NCBI GenBank assembly: GCA_963575745.1
Contig: CAUYUJ010016162.1
Span: 201,666 to 265,665, forward strand
From: Prorocentrum cordatum
Taxonomy: Eukaryota; Sar; Dinophyceae; Prorocentrales; Prorocentraceae
DNA length: 64,000 bases
Direction of reading: 5' to 3'
This document shows, piece by piece, positions 56,974-64,000 of this stretch; the first letter of the stretch is position 1, and the number at the start of each line of letters is the position of its first letter. A program made the position numbers and the translations under genes. The notes under the pieces were generated by a model, which saw nothing but the letters and a program-made list of their open reading frames with translations, was not told the DNA's origin and made no database searches.

Positions 56974-57061
56974 TCTACTCCGATTCTGAGCACTCTTGCC
57001 AGTGTCAGGAGCTCTACGAGGTTCCCGGCGGTGACCAGGTTGACGGTTCACCGCCGGCGCC
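56570..57061 (+). repeat. Class B module with expanded T-tract
   Basis: A complete class B: mini-B start, interior like 33.1 and 35.6 kb (with a tandem repeat of GAGAAAGCAGATTTTTG), a homopolymer of 89 T at 56883-56971 where sister copies have about 8-10, then GAGCTCTACGAGGTT and a perfect hairpin (57025-57034 with 57048-57057). Confidence 0.9.
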
Positions 57062-57064
57062 AGT

Positions 57065-58186
57065 TCCGGGGCGCTGGAGAGCTAGTTGGCAAGAAAAATC
57101 TCGACGGACCTTTTGGTGACTTTTGGTCGGTTGAAAATTTTGTTCTCGGAATTCAACCATTCGTTAGAGCTCTAGTATTTTTCCCGTGATATTCGATCTT
57201 ATTCCCGCTCGCCATCTTGATCTCAGCTCGGTTGGATACCTTTTACTGCCAAAAAGCGTCGAGGCGGGATCGGCCGTTTCGGGTTATCTTGATACGCGCT
57301 GTCGGTAAATTGAACTTAACTCGAGATATAGGACAGCTACAGAGCTGATAAGCACACCTTATCGATTCAGAATGATCAGGCGCGTTCGGCTTGCAACCAG
57401 AGGTCCGAACTCGGTCTGGTAGCCGAGCTAGGTCCGCAAACCTATTCGTATGATTCGAGTCATCTTGACAAGCGCTCTCGGTTTCTGTATTTAGAGCTAT
57501 ACAACAGCTACAGAGCTGATACTTACAGAAACCGATTCGGAATCATCAGTCGCGTTCGTCTGTTGACTCCAGAGCTCTGAACTCGGTCTGCTGCCCGATC
57601 CAGAATCGCGAAACTATTCGTATTGTTGGAGTGATCTTGAGAGGTGCTGTCGGTTTTCTGCACTTAACTCGGGCTGTAGGGGGACTACAGGGCTGGTGAT
57701 CACATCAATCGATTGGAAGGCATCAGGCGCATCCGCCTCTGGAATGCAGAGCTCCGAACTCGGTCTGCTGCCCGAACTCGGTCCGCGAAACTGTTCGTAT
57801 TGTTCGAGTCATCCTGAAAGATGCTGTCGGCTTTCTGCACTTAACTCGGGCTGTAGGGGGGCTGCAGGGCTGGCAATCGCAGGAATCGATTCAGAGACAT
57901 CAGACGCGTCCGCCTGTCGCATTCAGAGGTCTGAACTCGGTCTGATACTCGAGCTGGGTTTGCCAAACTCTTTGTTTTCTTCGAGTGATCTTGAGAGGTG
58001 CCGTCGATTGACGCACGTAACTCGGGCTGTAGGATAGCTATAGAGCTCGTACAGAAGGCAATCCAGAAGCATCGGGGGGCGTTCGGCTGTTGCATCGAGA
58101 GGTCTGAAATCGCTTGGGCTGAAAAACTATTCGTTCTCTGCAAGTGTTTTCAACATTATATATTGTAAGGAAGCTCTACGAGTCCC
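57065..58186 (+). repeat. Class A module cut at its hairpin by the LINE
   Basis: Leader from CCGGGGCGCTGGAGAGC, five subrepeats and GGAAGCTCTACGAGTCCC, then the spliced-leader start of the LINE. The hairpin itself is not seen before the window ends. Confidence 0.85.
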
Positions 58187-58207
58187 CCGTAGCCATTTTG
58201 GCTCAAG
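58187..58207 (+). other. Dinoflagellate spliced-leader sequence (DinoSL) at the LINE 5' end
   Basis: The 21 bases begin CCGTAGCC, continue ATTTTGG and end CTCAAG. As far as I know the conserved DinoSL core they match it in full. This leader is added to the 5' end of nuclear mRNAs by trans-splicing in dinoflagellates. Its presence as DNA at the exact start of an insertion means the inserted copy was made from a trans-spliced RNA. The first C residues overlap the C-run of the hairpin, so the junction is uncertain by about two bases. Confidence 0.95.
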
Positions 58208-58222
58208 GTGTGTTGGCTCAAG
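58208..58222 (+). other. Relict spliced leader
   Basis: The 15 bases directly after the full leader (GTGTGTTGGCTCAAG) align with the last 15 of DinoSL (CCATTTTGGCTCAAG) at 11 of 15 positions, with the final ten identical. A 15-base remnant is what remains if a new leader is spliced to the AG inside the old leader (CCGTAG/CC), the pattern known from recycled dinoflagellate cDNAs. It implies an earlier round of trans-splicing and reinsertion. Confidence 0.8.
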
Positions 58223-58545
58223 GTCGCGGACGCGTACAGCTACGACTGCCTGGGGAACCTCCTCGTAGTTGTGCGCCAGTGATCAGTGGGCTGAGCTTTG
58301 TTTACCCAGCGGTAACGAACACACCAGACAGCATCGAGCCTCCGTGGGGAGAGTGAGGCTAACATCTTTCGTTTCGATTGTATACCATCATTTTCGGAGC
58401 AACGGCGATTGTTGAGCCTGAGCACGTTTCAGAGCACCAGCGACGGGACAAGATTTCCATTCAACGGCAAGAGGAGAAGCGACGTCGATTGGAGGACCAG
58501 CAGTTTTTGCAAAAGTGGAGTATTTCGACTGACATTGTAGGAAAG
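58223..58545 (+). other. LINE 5' untranslated region
   Basis: The ORF1 frame is open from 58363 but has no ATG before 58546. The upstream open part would encode a charged helical stretch (RDKISIQRQEEKRRRLEDQQ) that looks coding, so a non-ATG start or a lost upstream ATG is possible. Confidence 0.6.
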
Positions 58546-59709
58546 ATGGCCCTCAATGGTGCAGCATCAACTCCAATGGCAGCAGCAGCAGCAGCAGCTC
58601 CAATCGACAAGACACCTGCCAATGGTCGTCGCCGACGGAGGACAGAGGAGGAGGGGGAGGACGCAGCAAGAGGAAATGCAGGCATGGATGGACTGGATGA
58701 GTCAATCAGTTCCGATGGAGAGCAGTTTGATCCGGAAAATTGGCAGCAACAGATGTTCAACATGAATAAAGCAATTAGCAAGAACACACGTAAGACAGAG
58801 CGTAAGGTCAAGAGTTTGCAAAACGATGTGGGAAACATCCAGAGACGTCAAGATGAGGCAGATATTAAGATGAATTATTTGCAGAAGCAGTTTACGGAGT
58901 TCCAAAGGGAGGCGGGAAAGAGTGCGAGCATTGCATCAGGATCGACGGGAACGGGCACCACTCCGAACTTAGCATGGGGGATGGCAAAAGGATTGGGTAA
59001 AGGAGCTCAGGGCGCATGGAGTGCATCGAAGATCGAAATCAAAGGATGGGTTGTTCATTGGAAAGACCCCCCAATGCGTACGGCAGAAATGTTGACCCCA
59101 TACGATGCAGAGAAACTGATTGAGAATGTCATGGCCGTTTTATCGGATGATTTGAGGCAGAGGATCGATCAGAAAGCCAGTTTGGAGATGATGGGAGCTT
59201 ATACCGATAATCAGGGCCGTCAAAACACTCGTTCACTTATTTCAAAAGTGAGTTTGATTGCAACGCGAGGTACATATTCGAGCCAGTTGTGGGATATCAA
59301 ACGTAACATCGACCCTCATGTCCGAGTGCTGCCTGAGGGACCGCTCATCGCGGGTATGACGTCAAAGCCAGATACTTTCACAGGAGGAAACGTCAGGTGT
59401 GTGATTGAGAGTGCACCGTGGAAGCACCCACACATTGCCAAGATCGGTCAGTTTAAAGAGATCTGGAAACATCGTCAAATGTACCAGGATGCCGCCAATG
59501 TTGTCCAGAATGTGCCAGAGGTGAGGGGAAAAGCAGGGCCTCCAGTGACGGAGATTCTCACGATCGCACCCGACAGCCAGACTCGCCCAGTGTCGCTGGC
59601 GGAGTGGACGGAGACAGCAGGTTGGACGATTCACAATGATTCGATGATGACCCTGATGCCGACGTTCACAGCGGCAAAGTTCAAAGCAGACCTCGAGGCC
59701 CTAGCCTGA
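58546..59709 (+). CDS. LINE ORF1 protein
   Basis: 387 residues from the first ATG. The N-terminus has an alanine run encoded by GCA repeats (residues ~10-18) and a basic and acidic segment (GRRRRRTEEEGED). Residues ~70-130 form a predicted coiled coil (NMNKAISKNTRKTERKVKSL, then IQRRQDEADIKMNYLQKQF). The C-terminal ~220 residues begin near IKGWVVHWKD and look globular; no CCHC zinc knuckle is seen. ORF1 proteins of LINEs bind element RNA and assemble into particles; assignment rests on position before ORF2 and coiled coil, not on a recognised domain. The stop is UGA followed by CGG, and the frame continues without another stop into ORF2, which starts 36 bases downstream in the same frame. A fusion protein by readthrough is therefore possible. 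Confidence 0.8.
   Translation: MALNGAASTPMAAAAAAAPIDKTPANGRRRRRTEEEGEDAARGNAGMDGLDESISSDGEQFDPENWQQQMFNMNKAISKNTRKTERKVKSLQNDVGNIQRRQDEADIKMNYLQKQFTEFQREAGKSASIASGSTGTGTTPNLAWGMAKGLGKGAQGAWSASKIEIKGWVVHWKDPPMRTAEMLTPYDAEKLIENVMAVLSDDLRQRIDQKASLEMMGAYTDNQGRQNTRSLISKVSLIATRGTYSSQLWDIKRNIDPHVRVLPEGPLIAGMTSKPDTFTGGNVRCVIESAPWKHPHIAKIGQFKEIWKHRQMYQDAANVVQNVPEVRGKAGPPVTEILTIAPDSQTRPVSLAEWTETAGWTIHNDSMMTLMPTFTAAKFKADLEALA
59707..59709 (+). promoter_or_regulatory. UGA-CGG stop between ORF1 and ORF2, possible readthrough site
   Basis: ORF1 ends GCC-UGA-CGG. UGA followed by CGG or CUA is the core of type II readthrough signals known from several RNA viruses. The same frame continues for 12 sense codons to the ORF2 ATG. 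Known signals also need a downstream RNA structure, which I could not test. Confidence 0.45.
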
Positions 59710-59745
59710 CGGGGCCACTCCAGATGTGATCTGAAAGGAAGTTTG

Positions 59746-62700
59746 ATGAGTTGGAGCGTCTGGAGGGCAGGTAAAGACAAAACAACTCAAGTTTTACAAC
59801 GAATTCAAATGCATGGAAGAAGTGTTGCTTTGGTAGGCCTCCAGGAGTGCCTGCGCCTCACACACAGTATCATTTCAAAAGAGGGATGGAGATTGTTGCG
59901 TAGTAAAGACAAGCTAGCGGGTTTCATGTTCCGAGCGAGTGTTCCTATTAGATACACAGACAATCAGTCAAATCGGGTTGTGCTCATCGTGGTCGGCAAA
60001 ATCATCGTTGTCTCGGCTTACGTTCCACATGAGGGGAGAAGGAATGCGGTGGCAGAGTTCAATGCCCTAGCCAACTTGGTGAGGTCGAAGATCCAGGCAG
60101 CACGTGTGCAGTTTGAGCAAGAAGGGGGGAAAGATTTTGAGGTGGCCATCTTGACATATGCGAATGTTGAGTTGCCTGCACATGTACGGGGTGAAGGAGG
60201 AAAGGAGGTCACTGGAGGAGGTGTACGTACGGACTTGCAGGTGGGACAGGTGGTGGGAGGCTTCGAGACGGAGAGGACGAGGAGGAAACGGAGGATGCGT
60301 GAAGCCCTAGTCGACCTTATTGTTGAGCTGGACCTTGTGGCGTCGAACACGTTTCGGGAAAGGCTCCCAACGCATTTTACTCGTGCACATAAGGTACCGC
60401 AGGTGCTCGATTACATTCTTGCTCCGGCGTGGTGGGGGGAAGCTCGAGTACAGTGGCAGGACGTCAGGGACACAGGTAATGAGACGTCGGACCATGCAGC
60501 GGTGTTGTTGGAGTTGCCCGTATCGATCCGCCCGGCCCCGAGAGCAAAAATGAAGCGACCCGTACACCCCAAATGGGGGCCAGAGACCGAGCCAGGCCGC
60601 AGATTGTTCTCAGCCCAGAACTACGACAGATTAGTGACGGAGCGGGGGGAGGGAGACTACGTGCCACCAGGTAAGTTGTCCGAGGTGATGCTAGGCGCGG
60701 CGGAGGGGATCCCGACGAAGCAGATGACTCGAGAGGTGCCTCAGAAGTCAGAGAAACACAAAGCCCTGGAAAGAGCCAAAATGTTGAAACAATGGGAGGA
60801 CGAGGAGGAGAGGAAAGAGATAAACCGTCAGTTGCGAAAGGAAAAGAATGCCCTAAAGTGTGCCATGCTTAAGTATGCCAGCAGATCAAAGAAGAAAACC
60901 AGGACCGAGATGATCACTAAGTTAAACATCAATGGGAGGATGGAGGAGGATCAAACAACATGGAGTTCGGCACTGTATGAGCATACTAAGGGGAAGTTTA
61001 CGAATGAGCAGATCAGGAGGGAGACGGAGGAGGTGATGGAGGAGCTCAGGGACCAGGCCCACACGGACACCGTCAGGTTGACTTTCGACTTTAGTGCGAT
61101 GATGAGTGCCAGATCCAGACTGTCGGTGGGCAAGCAGACGGGGGAGGACGGGATCACGGTTAGCATGCTGAAGACTCTAGGCTTCGGGAACCTTCAGGAG
61201 ATATTTAAGACGTTTTCGGCCATATATGAGGGACGGGAGCCGACGCCAGAAGACTGGCGCAAGATAATACTCACGCTCATCCCCAAGAGTGAGAAGATTA
61301 CGAGTTTGGAGGATACCAGAGCGATTGCAGTTTCTTCATGCTTAACTAAGTGGTATTCGCTTTCCCTGGTTGTGGTCCTGGAGAGGTTCCCGGCCAAAAA
61401 CTTGGATCCCGAGATGAATGTATATGGGTTCATGTCTGGGAGAAAAACGACGGAGGTCACCTCGATGATTAAACATATCGGTAAACATGCCTCGATTTGG
61501 GGGAAGGGACAGAGCTTTTGGCTCTGCAGTTGTGATATTCTGAAAGCGTACGACCACCTTCGACTTACGACATGTGTGAGAGCAATGAGAAAGCTGGGTG
61601 TTCCTTCTTCTTTTCAGTATGCTATCCTGGAGCCGATGCTGAGAAACACGGCGTCGGCAAATTTCCAGAGTACCCAGTGCGAAACAGTGCCGTGGGACAC
61701 CTGTGTTAGGACGGGAGGGGTTGAGAGCCCCATCTTATTTGTGCTTGTCACGATTGCGATGATTGCCCCGACGATACACTCGTGGAAAGAGAGAGGCCTC
61801 GGATACAACATCGAGAGACCGAGGGCGTATGCAGATTCGATCGAGGCTAAAGTTGGAGCCAGTTCTCGCGCGATCGAAGGCTCCCAGGAGATGGAGGTCC
61901 ATCAGAGTCTCAGTCATGCGATCTGGGCGGATAACTTCTTCATCTTTGCCCAAGGTGATCGGCAGGAGGGAAAGAAGATGATTTCCACGATGATGCAGGA
62001 ACTGACGATATCGATACGTGAATGGGGCTTCGAGTGGAAACCCAGTTCGATTGAGTTAGCGACGTTTGGGGTTGACTTTGAGGCAGAGGCGTTGGAGATT
62101 CTAATCCCGACCAAATCTTTTGAGCAAGGACCGAAAAGACAGAGATCAGAGATCACATCTTTGGATTCAGCTGCGAGAGTAACCCCGTTGACAGGACACA
62201 CACCGCTTCCTCATTCTTCTATGCCAGTGTCACAATCACTTCTTCGTTCACAGTTGCCAGATCCGCAATCACATTTCCATTCGAAATATCCGACAGCTAC
62301 GCTGAGCAAAATATCCGACAGCTGCGCTGAACAGACGTATCAGACAGCTACGCTGAACAGAGACATACCGGTCCCCCAATCGCCTGAGACAGCACCAACG
62401 ACGTTTTCTTATGCACATTTGCCAATGTCAGTGCCAGATGTTCACTCTCATGTGCCATCGTCGTCGTTAATAAGAGTGCCTGTTGTTCTTTCGCAGTTGC
62501 CTGCAAAAACGGATTCTCCTCATTCTCGTGTGTCTTCGTCGTCGTCGATAAGAGTGCCTGTTGCCTCAGCTTGCAGTGTGCAGCCTGTTGCCTCAGCTTG
62601 CAGCGTGCACGAATTGTCTGAGCATGCGGGTGCTGGCGCGTCCACCGACTTGGTGAAGTCACTTTTTGTTCCGCGAGTGCAGGAGATTACATTTTTGGGT

Positions 62701-63840
62701 GTGCGGCTACACACTCGAATGAGGACGCACTTGGACGTGCAGTATCGGCTCCAGAAAGCTCAGCATGCGTTCTTTCAAGACATGAGTTTGTATCGATGTC
62801 GGTCGGTACCGTGGACGGTGAAATGGGAGAAGTATGTGAGCAAAGTACAGAGCACTTTCTTGTATAGTGTTGAAGGATCGAGTATCGACAAATCGGCATT
62901 GCAGGATACTCATAAGTTTGAGGGACGTTGCTTGATAAAAATAGTTGGTGTACGAAAAAGGATCGATGAATCATGGTTCAGCTTCAATGTCAGAGCCTAT
63001 AACTTTGCCAGGGAGAAATTTCGGGAAAAACATCCCAGCCTGGTTGAGTTGTACTTGCAGAAACAATGGGAGTGGAATAAGGATTGTTGCTTGTTCTTGA
63101 AGACGGCGGACATCGCGACAGATGCTGTTGGCAGTCAACAGAGTTCTGGAGCTTGGCGAGAATCAGCAAGTGTGTGCCGCAGTTTCATGACTGCGAGGTT
63201 GGCGATGTTCCATGGTATGAAACGGTGGACGGAGAGACGTGACTTGTACAATGAAGCGATCAGGGTGCTGAGTAAAAGCTGGAATAACCCAGAAGTGTCA
63301 GAAAAACGACGGAGGATTGATTCCCAGGCAATAGGTCAGACATCATGGCACGCTACATTTGAAAGTTTTCGGGGAGATGAGTATTGGAAACACTTGACAC
63401 ATGATGAGGAGACGCGGAAAGCATGGATTGAACATATCAAACAGAGGACAGGACTTACATTCGATCGACATTTTAAGCAGGAGAAAGAAAAACGGGTGGG
63501 ACCTAACACTTGGGAGGAGGAGGAGGCACCAACACGGGCGGAAACTACAAAGCAGGCAAAGAGGCTCGCACATGTCTTCGCGACGATGACGGATTGGTGG
63601 GAGTACGAACAGGGGATTGCACGAGGGCTGCCAGTGGAGATTCAGGGAGATAACATGGCCACGATTAAGTGGTTGAACGGGGAGTGGAAGATCCACAACC
63701 GAACATATGCCAGACAGATTGCCGAAATACAAAATGAGTTTCACGAGTTGCATGAGGAGTTTAACGTTGTCGGAGTCACGGTCGGAGGAGACATAGGGAA
63801 GCATGTCTATCGGGAGGGAAATCTGAGGGCTGATGAATGA
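59746..63840 (+). CDS. LINE ORF2: endonuclease, reverse transcriptase, RNase H-like C-terminus
   Basis: 1364 residues from ATG 59746 to UGA 63838. Residues ~1-255 are an APE-type endonuclease: VGLQE (~30-34), VVSAYVPH, and a closing SDHAAV (~248). The first-motif Asn is Ser (SWSVWRAG), and the usual GDxN motif reads LTYAN (~136-140), without the Asp. Residues ~468-800 are reverse transcriptase: LIPKSEK (~511), motif A CDILKAYDHL (Asp 597), motif B RTGGVESPILF (~655), motif C WADN (727-730, Asn in place of the second Asp). A Ser/Pro/Val-rich insert (~800-970) precedes FLGVRL (~983). After a connection region, the C-terminus has IQGDNMATIKWLNG (Asp 1302) and HVYREGNLRADE (1353-1364), the second half of an RNase H fold. 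The protein copies element RNA at the nicked target. The UGA is probably a late mutation because the frame stays open and domain-like beyond it. Confidence 0.9.
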   Translation: MSWSVWRAGKDKTTQVLQRIQMHGRSVALVGLQECLRLTHSIISKEGWRLLRSKDKLAGFMFRASVPIRYTDNQSNRVVLIVVGKIIVVSAYVPHEGRRNAVAEFNALANLVRSKIQAARVQFEQEGGKDFEVAILTYANVELPAHVRGEGGKEVTGGGVRTDLQVGQVVGGFETERTRRKRRMREALVDLIVELDLVASNTFRERLPTHFTRAHKVPQVLDYILAPAWWGEARVQWQDVRDTGNETSDHAAVLLELPVSIRPAPRAKMKRPVHPKWGPETEPGRRLFSAQNYDRLVTERGEGDYVPPGKLSEVMLGAAEGIPTKQMTREVPQKSEKHKALERAKMLKQWEDEEERKEINRQLRKEKNALKCAMLKYASRSKKKTRTEMITKLNINGRMEEDQTTWSSALYEHTKGKFTNEQIRRETEEVMEELRDQAHTDTVRLTFDFSAMMSARSRLSVGKQTGEDGITVSMLKTLGFGNLQEIFKTFSAIYEGREPTPEDWRKIILTLIPKSEKITSLEDTRAIAVSSCLTKWYSLSLVVVLERFPAKNLDPEMNVYGFMSGRKTTEVTSMIKHIGKHASIWGKGQSFWLCSCDILKAYDHLRLTTCVRAMRKLGVPSSFQYAILEPMLRNTASANFQSTQCETVPWDTCVRTGGVESPILFVLVTIAMIAPTIHSWKERGLGYNIERPRAYADSIEAKVGASSRAIEGSQEMEVHQSLSHAIWADNFFIFAQGDRQEGKKMISTMMQELTISIREWGFEWKPSSIELATFGVDFEAEALEILIPTKSFEQGPKRQRSEITSLDSAARVTPLTGHTPLPHSSMPVSQSLLRSQLPDPQSHFHSKYPTATLSKISDSCAEQTYQTATLNRDIPVPQSPETAPTTFSYAHLPMSVPDVHSHVPSSSLIRVPVVLSQLPAKTDSPHSRVSSSSSIRVPVASACSVQPVASACSVHELSEHAGAGASTDLVKSLFVPRVQEITFLGVRLHTRMRTHLDVQYRLQKAQHAFFQDMSLYRCRSVPWTVKWEKYVSKVQSTFLYSVEGSSIDKSALQDTHKFEGRCLIKIVGVRKRIDESWFSFNVRAYNFAREKFREKHPSLVELYLQKQWEWNKDCCLFLKTADIATDAVGSQQSSGAWRESASVCRSFMTARLAMFHGMKRWTERRDLYNEAIRVLSKSWNNPEVSEKRRRIDSQAIGQTSWHATFESFRGDEYWKHLTHDEETRKAWIEHIKQRTGLTFDRHFKQEKEKRVGPNTWEEEEAPTRAETTKQAKRLAHVFATMTDWWEYEQGIARGLPVEIQGDNMATIKWLNGEWKIHNRTYARQIAEIQNEFHELHEEFNVVGVTVGGDIGKHVYREGNLRADE
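62285..62360 (+). repeat. 25-bp minisatellite inside ORF2
   Basis: Three copies of an ATATCCGACAGCTACGCTGA-type unit at 62285, 62310 and 62335, periods about 25 and 26. Because 25 is not a multiple of three, successive copies are read in different frames. Confidence 0.8.
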
Positions 63841-64000
63841 ACTCACATTGCACGCATCAGAGATATAGAGTATGATAGGACTCACGAGCTACAGGAGTAT
63901 GACCTCTACGCCCTGCGGGGCGCTTTCGACGGTGGAGTCGATAAGGATAAAGCAGGAGCAGGTTGGTGGCTGGAGGGATTGATCAAATCATCGGCATCTC
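63841..64000 (+). pseudogene. In-frame continuation of ORF2 after the UGA
   Basis: The ORF2 frame stays open for 53 codons to the window end. It reads THIARIRD directly after the RADE-stop, completing a RADxxTHxAR-type motif, and then LRGAFDGGVDKDKAGAGWW, which resembles the first strand of an RNase H domain (catalytic Asp in FDGG). The strong fit argues that UGA replaced a sense codon. Confidence 0.75.

Larger units (their letters stand above)
58187..64000 (+). mobile_element. Near-complete LINE retrotransposon starting with the dinoflagellate spliced leader
   Basis: Order: spliced leader (58187-58207), leader relict (58208-58222), 5' UTR, ORF1 (58546-59709), ORF2 (59746-63840 and in-frame beyond). 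The 3' end lies outside the window. The 5' junction is in a class A hairpin, right after GAGTCCC, the same region used by five other insertions. ORF1 with coiled coil plus ORF2 with endonuclease, reverse transcriptase and RNase H-like parts is the layout of APE-type non-LTR elements. Loss of key endonuclease residues and a UGA in the C-terminal domain suggest that this copy is no longer active. Confidence 0.9.

Noticed and set aside
20100-57800. GTTCGAGTC in each subrepeat as a polymerase III B box or tRNA-derived SINE
   Set aside because: It matches the B-box core, but no A box at the right distance and no T-arm pairing is visible; it may be chance repeated by amplification.
19691-58186. Class A and B as Helitrons (3' hairpin, head-to-tail arrays)
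   Set aside because: No CTRR end follows the hairpin, and class B copies have 12-14 bp target duplications, which rolling-circle elements do not make.
58461-63885. Minus-strand frames opposite LINE ORF1 and ORF2
   Set aside because: They are complementary shadows of the coding strand, which carries recognisable domains.

Overview
This is nuclear DNA of a dinoflagellate. The decisive mark is at 58187-58207: an exact copy of the 21 core bases of the dinoflagellate spliced leader (DinoSL) forms the first bases of a LINE retrotransposon. I see no host gene, tRNA, rRNA or CRISPR array. Almost the whole window is layered repeat, and most open frames in it are accidental. The only convincing coding sequence lies inside retroelements: one frame at 45.3-46.0 kb, one at 46.9-47.8 kb, and LINE ORF1 and ORF2 at 58.5-64.0 kb.

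Four repeat classes make up the rest; names are mine. (A) Modules of about 1.0-1.2 kb, each built of an AT-richer leader, then tandem ~178-bp subrepeats, then GGAAGCTCTACGAGT, then a hairpin with arms CCGGCGGTAA/TTACCGCCGG, ending GGCGCCC before AGT. (B) Modules of about 320-490 bp with unrelated interiors but the same architecture and a compensated hairpin (CCGGCGGTGA/TCACCGCCGG). (C) GC-rich units of about 250-400 bp with matched inverted ends (CCCGGAGAGC/GCTCTCCGGG or CCCGGATAGC/GCTATCCGGG), many with a perfect or near-perfect 34-bp palindrome. (M) Fold-back units of about 47-62 bp that match the 5' ends of A and B.

Layout: 1-0.8 kb is a diverged A copy; 0.85-19.3 kb is a C-unit field with M arrays, in which every inserted A or B copy points backwards; 19.4-19.7 kb is a backward B; 19.7-58.2 kb is a head-to-tail chain of about 30 A and B copies, all pointing forwards. 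Copies start at different internal points but nearly all end at the same base, and two B copies have 12-14 bp target-site duplications. A and B therefore behave like 5'-truncating retroposons, and the chain looks as if new copies keep landing at the AGT left by the previous one.

Six retroelement-type insertions (26471, 41930, 45064, 46740, 52089, 58187) interrupt the chain. All fall in the same terminal hairpin, with 3' junctions in the same few bases just before CAAAGGTTGAC (or CCAGGTTGAC in a B hairpin), and they carry at least three different 3' tails. Three share one 3' UTR with a conserved terminal stem-loop while carrying different or no ORFs. The last is a near-complete LINE: SL, 15-nt SL relict, ORF1, ORF2 with endonuclease, reverse transcriptase and an RNase H-like C-terminus, running off the window. 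ORF1 and ORF2 lie in one frame separated by a single UGA-CGG, and a second UGA cuts the RNase H-like region.

The candidate undescribed system is a repeat chain whose covarying 3' hairpin serves both as the constant end of the A/B retroposons and as a recurrent landing site for LINEs, at least one of which was copied from trans-spliced RNA. Everything here was read by eye; no alignment, folding or database search was run.
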